Source: an uncultured Lachnospiraceae bacterium
GTDB taxonomy: Bacteria; Bacillota_A; Clostridia; Lachnospirales; Lachnospiraceae
Reading direction: 5' to 3'
Assembly: GCA_910585855.1 (NCBI GenBank)
Contig: CAJUGZ010000073.1
Coordinates: forward strand, 1 to 15,290
DNA: 15,290 nt
The translations under genes were made by a program, and so were the position numbers. Of this stretch, positions 7,816 through 14,991 are shown piece by piece (the stretch's first letter is position 1; the number at the start of each line of letters is the position of its first letter). Below the pieces are notes generated by a model, which was given only the letters and a program-made list of their open reading frames with translations, was not told where the DNA came from and ran no database searches.

Positions 7816-8532
7816 CTATAAATTCTTATCTCTATTTTTCTTTAAAACATATCCTTCAAATAATTCCAAATCCTCTTTTGTAGTAATCTTTATATTTGTT
7901 TGATTTCCCTTTGAAAAATATATAGTTTGTCCCATTTTATACATCAAACTCGTAGTATGCGGCTCTACCTGATTTAAAATTTCTTTTTCTATCGCTTCCT
8001 GATAAAGCTGATATACATAACGAAATTGAAAGCATTGAGGACTATTTAGCTGCATAATTTTATCTCTGTCAACCCATTGTGTTGACTGTAAACCCTCCTC
8101 ATTATTTCCTAGCAGCAGATAACATGGTGTCGCAGAGGAAGAATTTCCCTTTTCTCTACAAACCAATATCCCATCTGTGATAATCTCTTCACTGACAAAA
8201 GGAGATGCTCCATAATGAATTAATACAATATCATCTGGTCTTACTTTATCTTTTAAATAAAATACTCCATTTATCACAGAATTTTGAAATGTATCTCCGC
8301 CTTTTACAACCCATTTTACTTTTGAAAGATTATATTTTAAAATCAATTCATCCAAATATTCCATATATTGCTCAATGCATACTACCTCTATTGCATCAAT
8401 TTCACTATGTTTTTGAAAAGCTTCTATCGTATAGACAAGAATTGGTTTTCCTAATACTTCTATAAATTGTTTTGGTTTATCTTTCCCACATCGGCTTCCT
8501 ACTCCCCCTGCCAAAATAATTGCTATATTCAT
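7816..8532 (-). CDS. IspD/TarI-family cytidylyltransferase with altered substrate motif
   Basis: The 238 residues start with the CTP-binding loop IILAGGVGSRCGKDKPKQF (about 5-23), followed by GKPILVYTIEAF. KGGDTFQNSV (77-86), ATPCY (134-138) and NIKITTKEDL (213-222, with the conserved Lys) are the other family blocks. IspD makes CDP-methylerythritol; TarI makes CDP-ribitol for teichoic acids. In both the substrate-side motif is normally HDAARP or HDSVRP. Here residues 106-111 read HYGASP, so the Asp and Arg that contact the substrate phosphate/polyol are replaced by Tyr and Ser. The operon context argues for making an activated polyol or similar group for a surface polymer rather than for isoprenoid synthesis. 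AGGAGG lies 7 nt before the ATG and overlaps the stop of the preceding gene. Confidence 0.85.
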   Translation of the reverse strand: MNIAIILAGGVGSRCGKDKPKQFIEVLGKPILVYTIEAFQKHSEIDAIEVVCIEQYMEYLDELILKYNLSKVKWVVKGGDTFQNSVINGVFYLKDKVRPDDIVLIHYGASPFVSEEIITDGILVCREKGNSSSATPCYLLLGNNEEGLQSTQWVDRDKIMQLNSPQCFQFRYVYQLYQEAIEKEILNQVEPHTTSLMYKMGQTIYFSKGNQTNIKITTKEDLELFEGYVLKKNRDKNL

Positions 8533-8543
8533 TCTGTTTCCTC

Positions 8544-10136
8544 CTAATTTTTTCTCTCATAACTTTGAAGCGCACGATCTACCAAACGAATACAATTCCG
8601 ATACGCCGGAAGAAAAAAGAATCCATCATCATCCCCAACACTTCCCTTATACAATCCCCAACAAAACCAATAAAACCCCGATAATACAATATATGCCGTA
8701 TAATGCTGATATTCTTTCGGTGTTAATTCTCGTTCAAAATATTCTTCTAAAATCTTTTTTATTTCACTTTCAGATAAATTTCGCCTGCTTAAAATACTGC
8801 CTAAATCATGAGCAGGATCATTGATTCCTGAATATTCCCAATCAATTAAATAGAACTCATCCTTTTCTGTTATTAAAAAATTAGGTTCATATGTATCATT
8901 ATGACACCACACCTTTTCAAACCCATCTAATGTCAGATAATCATTTAACTTTGATACTTTACTTATCAAATCAGAAAATTCTGTATTTAAATCTCCCTTT
9001 GAAGCAGAAGCAAGATTTAGTAAATGCATCGCTTCTTTATAGGTATCAAAAACCTTTATCTTCCCCTCCCATTCTTTCCTGTTTATACGATGCAGCACCC
9101 TTAAATCATTCATAACCTTTTTTAAATGTTTCGTATTTTCAAAATCACATGGAATGATATCCTCTATATAATAAGATAATTTCCATCCTGCTAAATCAAT
9201 ATAAATTACAGATCGATCAATTCCAATCTCTTTTGCCTTTTCTTGTGCCCAAACTTCCGTTTCACGATTTACCAAATTTGCAGATGTTCCTCCCGGATGA
9301 CGATATACATAATAAATATTATTTACCATAAATTTAAAATTAACATTCGTAAGACCTTTTTGGATTACCTCTATATTTAAAATATCATTCGGATCACATT
9401 TCAATATGGAACAAATATTACTTACAATAAAGGAATCTATATTCATTAAAAAATCCTGATCAAAATTTTTTAAGTCTTCTACCGATTCAAACTCTAATAT
9501 TTCTTTATTGTAATAACGTTTTGCATAAAGTGTTAATTCCTTTTGATGACTTCCGTAAAACTCTTCCCAAAACATATCTGCTATTCCGAAATTGTTTATT
9601 TCTGCTTCCATCAATTTCACAAATACACGGCTAAATTCCTGATCAAAATAGGCATGTCCTGCCATAATCCAAGAATCTTCCCCTCCAACTTTTAAAGATG
9701 TAATTACATCTGCATTACTGACAGTCACTGCAAATTCCCTAAATCTTTCCTTACGATACTCAATCGCCCGGTAAGAATTCATTTCCTCTTCTATAAATGG
9801 ATTTATTATAAAATAGTGATCTGCACAGCAAATATAACTATTACTCAAGTATTCCTTTGAACAAAAAAGAGAATATAAATTTCCTTTATGAATTCCATAC
9901 GTATTGTTTATAATTAAATTTACCTCTTTATATTTCTGCTCTAAATAAAAAAATTTTTCTTTCATAAATCCAACTACTATATAAATTTCTTTTACACCAG
10001 CCTCCAAAAGCTGTTCAATCTGCCGCTCAATCAAAACTTGTTTTTTTATACGAAACAACCCTTTTGGTTTTTCATAGGTAAAAGGAGCAAACCGATTTGA
10101 CCTGCCGGCTGCCAAAATAATTGCATTTTTCTTCAT
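8544..10136 (-). CDS. Fused LicC-type nucleotidyltransferase and LicA-type choline kinase
   Basis: The 530-residue protein has two parts. Residues 1 to about 225 are a nucleotidyltransferase: AIILAAGRSNRFAPFTYEKP with the glycine loop and KP of the LicC phosphocholine cytidylyltransferase type, then ADHYF near 105-110 at the metal site. Residues of about 235-530 are a choline/ethanolamine kinase: KGLTNVNFKF and YVYRHPGG (nucleotide loop and Lys/Arg region), VWCHNDTYEPNF with the catalytic HND...N, and LIDWEYSGINDPAHDLG with the metal-binding Asp. Together the protein would phosphorylate choline and activate it to CDP-choline, the donor used by LicD-type enzymes. The next gene upstream (10148) encodes LicD and ends 11 nt before this start. 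GGAGAAGG precedes the ATG. No choline permease gene is present in the window. Ethanolamine or another amino alcohol cannot be excluded as substrate. Confidence 0.88.
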   Translation of the reverse strand: MKKNAIILAAGRSNRFAPFTYEKPKGLFRIKKQVLIERQIEQLLEAGVKEIYIVVGFMKEKFFYLEQKYKEVNLIINNTYGIHKGNLYSLFCSKEYLSNSYICCADHYFIINPFIEEEMNSYRAIEYRKERFREFAVTVSNADVITSLKVGGEDSWIMAGHAYFDQEFSRVFVKLMEAEINNFGIADMFWEEFYGSHQKELTLYAKRYYNKEILEFESVEDLKNFDQDFLMNIDSFIVSNICSILKCDPNDILNIEVIQKGLTNVNFKFMVNNIYYVYRHPGGTSANLVNRETEVWAQEKAKEIGIDRSVIYIDLAGWKLSYYIEDIIPCDFENTKHLKKVMNDLRVLHRINRKEWEGKIKVFDTYKEAMHLLNLASASKGDLNTEFSDLISKVSKLNDYLTLDGFEKVWCHNDTYEPNFLITEKDEFYLIDWEYSGINDPAHDLGSILSRRNLSESEIKKILEEYFERELTPKEYQHYTAYIVLSGFYWFCWGLYKGSVGDDDGFFFLPAYRNCIRLVDRALQSYERKN

Positions 10137-10147
10137 AATACCTTCTC

Positions 10148-11662
10148 CTATTCCACTTTATACTTTATTAGTATCTTTTCCAGCTTTTCTTGTTGCTGAC
10201 CATCTAATTCAAAATGCCGATGACTGATAAGATCATCTGGAATAGTATAAATATTTTGATATACTTGATTTGCATACTTTTCCGCTTCATGCGGAGCACA
10301 ATAACTATATTCCTCAAATATCACTTTTTCTAATGGAAACATCTCATCTAACCTTCTATTTGATCGATCTGCCGGGGCATAGATTAAATTATCAATCGCC
10401 CATATCATATAACTTCCATTTTCTTTATTTGTGATTCCAAATTCTTTTCTTTCCTTTCGATAAAATTCTTCAAATAACTCTCTATAAGCTTGTTCATATT
10501 CCTCTTTTGTTCTATTTTCCCTTCTTAATTTATGATTAATCTCTACTGCTAATTTACTTAATTGTCTTTTTAATAAAATTCTATTTTGTATTATTTCTTC
10601 TGAAATATCAAAACAATAGTCATAAGGAAAAATATCCAAACAACATAAAATTCCGTCGGATTTAAAATGAAACTGCAGACAATGATTTATATTTGGAACT
10701 TCTATATCCTCTAAAAAATAAAAATCTTTTATTACAAAATCTTCCTCATTCTCCATTACTTTTTTTAATTTTTCTAACTGATCCCGCATCATGCATACAT
10801 CTGTATCATCATCCCATGGTATAAATCCCTTATGGCGAATTGCTCCAAGTAAAGTACCAAAACCAAGCCAATATACAATATGATTTTCCCTGCATATTCT
10901 ATCAAAATTTTGAAGTAAAATATTTCCGGCAAGCTGCATTTTCCTTAACACGCCAGTTGCCTTTGGCAGTAAACGAAAAAATCGTTTTTTCGCTTCCCTG
11001 TCTTCTTCCTCCGAATTTCGATAACATTGCCATAAAATCATTTGTTCTTTCTCCATATTTGTTCTAAGAAAAAAATCCATCTTATTCAATACATCCGACA
11101 TTCTCTCTATCCGTCTTTGCAGCTGAAATACTTGCTTTTCTATCTCTAAAATACTGCCATAAACTTTCTCACTGCGTCTGCTGCAGGTAAAATAACTGAT
11201 ATGTGTATCAAAACATACCGAATCGATTACTTTCCCACTCTCCCAATCATATATTACAAAATTTAACCCACGGCTGTTTACTGCATAATCTATTCCATTT
11301 AATACAATCCGTGCCATATTTTCTTTTTTATAAATACTGCTGAATACAGAAAGATTCACTCCATCTAACACAGTATCATAAGATAAACTCTCTTCTCCCT
11401 CTGATAAATTATCAGTCATTACTTTTCCTTTATTAATCACTGCAATATAACTATGCCAATGCTGCGCACATAAATTCGTTTTCATTCCAAGAGAATATAT
11501 CTTTTCTGCTAGATCAGCCGAAAGCATCATTCCCACTGTATCTTTTACTGCAATTATTAGTAATATATGTTCTTTTATCTTTGTTATGGCATCTATATAA
11601 CTATAAATAGAAGTAATCATTTCAATCGATTTTTCTTTATTTATCTGCTTATATTCGTCCAT
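10148..11662 (-). CDS. LicD-family phosphotransferase with N-terminal ILEI/FAM3-like domain
   Basis: The 504 residues form three parts. Residues of about 30-155 match the ILEI/FAM3 pattern: LLIIAVKDT, SYIAVINKGK, then VLNGIDYAVNSRGLNFVIYD and VIDSVCFDTH (145-154). Residues of about 165-215 look like a coiled coil. Residues of about 240-480 are the LicD domain, with YWLGFGTLLGAIRHKGFIPW and the metal-binding DDDTD at 284-288, and later LDIFPYDYCFD. LicD enzymes transfer phosphocholine or another phospho-alcohol from a CDP donor to a sugar. The donor is probably made by the fusion protein encoded directly downstream. The ILEI-like domain may bind the acceptor glycan. The protein has no clear signal or membrane segment, so it probably acts in the cytoplasm. 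It starts 16 nt after the preceding gene. Confidence 0.85.
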   Translation of the reverse strand: MDEYKQINKEKSIEMITSIYSYIDAITKIKEHILLIIAVKDTVGMMLSADLAEKIYSLGMKTNLCAQHWHSYIAVINKGKVMTDNLSEGEESLSYDTVLDGVNLSVFSSIYKKENMARIVLNGIDYAVNSRGLNFVIYDWESGKVIDSVCFDTHISYFTCSRRSEKVYGSILEIEKQVFQLQRRIERMSDVLNKMDFFLRTNMEKEQMILWQCYRNSEEEDREAKKRFFRLLPKATGVLRKMQLAGNILLQNFDRICRENHIVYWLGFGTLLGAIRHKGFIPWDDDTDVCMMRDQLEKLKKVMENEEDFVIKDFYFLEDIEVPNINHCLQFHFKSDGILCCLDIFPYDYCFDISEEIIQNRILLKRQLSKLAVEINHKLRRENRTKEEYEQAYRELFEEFYRKERKEFGITNKENGSYMIWAIDNLIYAPADRSNRRLDEMFPLEKVIFEEYSYCAPHEAEKYANQVYQNIYTIPDDLISHRHFELDGQQQEKLEKILIKYKVE

Positions 11663-11678
11663 TTTTTTCTTCCATCCT

Positions 11679-13481
11679 CTATAAAATCCCTAAATAATGT
11701 TTCCAAAATTCACTTTGCATCAACTCTTTTCCACGCTCTGCATATTCCTCATTCACCTTATCATAATATTGGTTTGTAGCAGCAATCACTCTTTTTAATA
11801 ATCTTTCACACGCTTTCGCTTCTTTTACATCACGTTTTGTAATAAATCCCTTTTGACTTACCTTATCATAATTAATGACTTTCTCTGCCCGATATACATT
11901 ACTATGTTTTCCATCTGCTACAGAAGTAACAGCCACTTTACATTTTGGCTTTAAAAACGTTCCATTTATCGTAACTCTTCTTATGATTCGATGCCCAAGT
12001 GAAGTTTTTACCTTTTCCCCCAAAGCATTTTTATAAGAAGGATAATCAAAACCTTCTTCTAATTCTTCAATATACTGCATTTTATATCCTTCATTCATAA
12101 TCCACTTATGAAGTTTCTCCCCATCCTGTTCCTTTAACCAATCAATTCCTTTATAAAAATCCATTACTCCTCTCATCAAAAGCCGTGCATTTTTATAACG
12201 ATATAAATACAATTCCACTCGAACCTGTTTTTCCATCACTTTAATAAATTCTTTTTTATCCAAAGCAATATGATGAATTGCATTATCAATTAACCGATTT
12301 CTTAATATATAATAAAACATAGAAGAAGAATACTTATTTTCAAACGGCTCATGCCATACACAAATCCCATTCATCAAAATAACCTTCTTTATATTTCTTA
12401 AACCATATTCCACATCATCTCCACGAATAAAAATAGGCAAAGGAAGGTTATTTTCTGTAACAATTTCCAAAGGAACAGCACAATACCACCATGCACAATA
12501 ATCCACCTTCTCCTCCGTTTCATTATATAAACAAGCCTCAACTGAACGTAAATCTAATCCACTCTTTCTGCTGACCAAATATCCACGATCCCACAATGCC
12601 CCTGACTCTACTTGTATATAAGCTTTATCCAAACGAAGCATAGCACCGCCAATAAATGCTTTTTTATATTCCTCTTTCAAAAGAGACAACAATACCCATG
12701 TCCGAAAAAGAGATTCTACTTCAATCACTATATCATCATCCATAAGAAGTGCATGAGTATAACCTTCCTCTTTCTGTAATTTTTTTATTTCTATTAAGCC
12801 ACGGGTAAATCCGCCTGCACCGCCTACATTTTTATTCTGAATCAAATAAATATAATCGGTATTAAATTTATTTTTTTCTAATGTACTGGCATTATCAATC
12901 AAAAATATATGAAGGTTTTTTCGAAATATCTTATAATTACTGCAAAAATCGATTCCCCATAACTTCTCCTCAATCAATCCCATATTCTTCTCTACAAACT
13001 TCTCACGCCGAAATGTACAAATATTCAAAGCAATTTTTGCAAATCTATCTGCATCCTGATCCGTCCAATAAAATCCTCCATAAAATTCCGTATCCTCAAG
13101 TGCAACAATATCAACAGAATAAATTCCATTTGTATTACTGTCTTCAAATTTTAAGGTAACTTCCTCTCCCGCCGATTCTAAAATAGATTCATTTAAAAAA
13201 TGGCTTTGCACTTCCTCCCCTATTCTCTCTTTCCGAATCAAACGTATTTTAGCCTTTCCTTTTATCTTTAAATTTACAAAAACATGTTTTACCTTTGTAT
13301 ACTTCTTCCATTTTCCAATTGACAAACTATTAAAATAAGTATCAAAATATAAACATGCCTTCTCCTTCAGCAATATTTTGTTCTGTGACAAAGTATACTC
13401 TACCTCTCCAACTGTTCTAAAATATAACTCCTCTTCCGTACTGGTTTCCACAGAAGGAAAAATAAAATTTTGAATTACCAT
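11679..13481 (-). CDS. GlfT2-like galactofuranosyltransferase, full length
   Basis: The 600 residues start with a beta-rich N-terminal domain (about 1-145), followed by a GT-A core: LNICTFRRE (152-160), LIDNAST (194-200), the signature NKNVGGAGGFTRG (216-228), the metal site MDDDI (247-251), the acceptor-side WW (331-332), GDDVEYG (354-360) and VWHE (375-378). This order matches GlfT2, which transfers galactofuranose from UDP-Galf to build galactan chains. A C-terminal helical part follows (about 400-600). The start at 13481 has GGAGGATAG just upstream. The protein is a close structural twin of the product of the gene upstream; the two may add alternating linkages or act at different chain steps. 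The UDP-Galp mutase needed to make UDP-Galf is not in the window. The donor sugar is inferred from family membership. Confidence 0.88.
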   Translation of the reverse strand: MVIQNFIFPSVETSTEEELYFRTVGEVEYTLSQNKILLKEKACLYFDTYFNSLSIGKWKKYTKVKHVFVNLKIKGKAKIRLIRKERIGEEVQSHFLNESILESAGEEVTLKFEDSNTNGIYSVDIVALEDTEFYGGFYWTDQDADRFAKIALNICTFRREKFVEKNMGLIEEKLWGIDFCSNYKIFRKNLHIFLIDNASTLEKNKFNTDYIYLIQNKNVGGAGGFTRGLIEIKKLQKEEGYTHALLMDDDIVIEVESLFRTWVLLSLLKEEYKKAFIGGAMLRLDKAYIQVESGALWDRGYLVSRKSGLDLRSVEACLYNETEEKVDYCAWWYCAVPLEIVTENNLPLPIFIRGDDVEYGLRNIKKVILMNGICVWHEPFENKYSSSMFYYILRNRLIDNAIHHIALDKKEFIKVMEKQVRVELYLYRYKNARLLMRGVMDFYKGIDWLKEQDGEKLHKWIMNEGYKMQYIEELEEGFDYPSYKNALGEKVKTSLGHRIIRRVTINGTFLKPKCKVAVTSVADGKHSNVYRAEKVINYDKVSQKGFITKRDVKEAKACERLLKRVIAATNQYYDKVNEEYAERGKELMQSEFWKHYLGIL

Positions 13482-13533
13482 TTCTATCCTCCACTCCTTT
13501 ATCTCACAATTTTTTCTAATTTTACAATTTCTT

Positions 13534-14991
13534 CTATCTGCAAAAAACTTTTATCCAAACCCAAATTTCCTTTTTTAACACAAAAAAAACAGACACCTTC
13601 CGCCTTGCTTCCAAACAAATCCTCTGATGATTTTTCTCCGAATCTATTTGATAAAGCCAATCCTCTCCTTTCTGATAATCTTCTATTGCAAGCAGTTTCA
13701 TATATTCCCGCTGCCATTGTCCATGCCGAATATTCCCCAAAAATTCTAAAAACCAGCACTTTAACAAATATTGTTTTGCATAACCAATCCGTGCATTTGT
13801 AAATGCTGCATTTCTTACATCATAATAATGAATCACTGCCGACTGCCGAGAAAGGCTTCTCTCATGCCAAACCTGTATCCCGTTTAGTATAATTGGCTGC
13901 CCTCCATGCCGAAGCCCATATTCCACATCATCACAATGCAGAAAAAACGGCATCGGCAGATTTTCTATCGTATACTCCATTGGAAAACAAGCAAACCACC
14001 AGCCGGAATACTCCCCTCTCTCCTGATTCATCCGATAAAGAAACTCTCTTTTTACCATATCCTGACAAGCCCCTATATGCTGTATCACCCCTCCATTCCA
14101 AACATCCGAAGCGGTATACTGTACCGTCCTCTGATCCAAACAAAACATCCGTCCGGCAACTACCTCCATCAAATAATCCTCTTTTATATAAGAAAGCAAA
14201 GCAAACAACCGATAAAACGTTTCTATATGAAACTCCACATCATCATCCATAAGTAAAATATGCGTAGCCAAAAACCGTCCTTGATCCTTCTGTGTTTCCA
14301 AAATCCCCCTTGTAAATCCTCCTGCACCCCCTGTATTTCGATTCGAATAAAAATACCAATTCTCCCGCTTCCATTCTTCCTTTATTTTTAGTTCAGACGA
14401 ATTATCCACAACCCGAATACACAACTTCTTATTCTGCCAAAAACCCTCCCGAAAAAAATCACTCTCCCCCAGTCGCTCCAAATTTTTGGCTAACTGCTCC
14501 TCCCGTTTATAAGTACAAATAATAAGCGAAATCTTTATATCCCTTTCCACTCTATCCTCACTAAAATAAAAAGCTCCATAAAAAACCACTTCTGTTTCCG
14601 CTTCCAATCGAAAATAAAGCATCCCCCGCAAATCTTCCTCCAAAATTCCCCAAGAATACGTTCTGGCTTCCTTTTCACAAAAATACCATTCCCTCCGCTT
14701 TCTATCCTCCTCTCCCTTCTCCCCCATCTCCATCAAAATCAATTTCCCACTCCCTGCCACAGTAACACAAAGATAAGCCTGCTCCACCTTTGTATACTTT
14801 CTCCAACTGTCTGCATCCATCAGATTCATATAAGTATCAGAAGAAAACACCGAATCCGGGGCAAGTACAATTCGAACCCTGTTCTTCCCTTTACAAGCTA
14901 AATCTTCCTCTCTATAAGTTCCCAGAACCCGATAATAAAGTCGTGATTCCCCGCAAACTTCATTTGGAAAAAGAAAAGACTGTAGTATCAT
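13534..14991 (-). CDS. GlfT2-like galactofuranosyltransferase, possibly shortened by a frameshift near its end
   Basis: This 485-residue paralogue of the next gene has the same layout: beta-rich N-terminal domain (1-150), LIICTYKRE (156-164), VVDNSS (194-199), NRNTGGAGGFTRG (217-229), MDDDVE (248-253), WW (331-332), CDDVEYG (353-359) and VWHE (374-377). The start at 14991 is chosen over an upstream ATG at 15060. AAGGAGG lies 9 nt before 14991, and the N-terminus MILQSFLFPN then aligns with MVIQNFIFPS of the second enzyme. The C-terminus ends about 115 residues earlier than in the paralogue. Just before its end is a T8 run (13582-13589). With one more T the frame would read KGNLGLDKSFLQIEEI and stop at 13499, which is 17 nt before the next start and normal spacing for this operon. 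The present tail (WVWIKVFCR) looks less natural. Confidence 0.83.
   Translation of the reverse strand: MILQSFLFPNEVCGESRLYYRVLGTYREEDLACKGKNRVRIVLAPDSVFSSDTYMNLMDADSWRKYTKVEQAYLCVTVAGSGKLILMEMGEKGEEDRKRREWYFCEKEARTYSWGILEEDLRGMLYFRLEAETEVVFYGAFYFSEDRVERDIKISLIICTYKREEQLAKNLERLGESDFFREGFWQNKKLCIRVVDNSSELKIKEEWKRENWYFYSNRNTGGAGGFTRGILETQKDQGRFLATHILLMDDDVEFHIETFYRLFALLSYIKEDYLMEVVAGRMFCLDQRTVQYTASDVWNGGVIQHIGACQDMVKREFLYRMNQERGEYSGWWFACFPMEYTIENLPMPFFLHCDDVEYGLRHGGQPIILNGIQVWHERSLSRQSAVIHYYDVRNAAFTNARIGYAKQYLLKCWFLEFLGNIRHGQWQREYMKLLAIEDYQKGEDWLYQIDSEKNHQRICLEARRKVSVFFVLKKEIWVWIKVFCR
13582..13589 (-). repeat. T8 homopolymer near the 3' end of the first galactofuranosyltransferase gene
   Basis: Eight A on the plus strand. 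The frame downstream of the run as sequenced gives a short tail ending at 13534. A run of nine would give a more typical, Lys/Glu/Ile-rich tail ending at 13499. It is a possible slippage or assembly-error site. Confidence 0.5.

Noticed and set aside
13893..14256. Long plus-strand open frames opposite the first galactofuranosyltransferase gene
   Set aside because: They are antisense to a well-supported gene with conserved motifs, have no ribosome binding sites, and have compositions (His/Pro/Ser/Lys-rich) typical of shadow frames.
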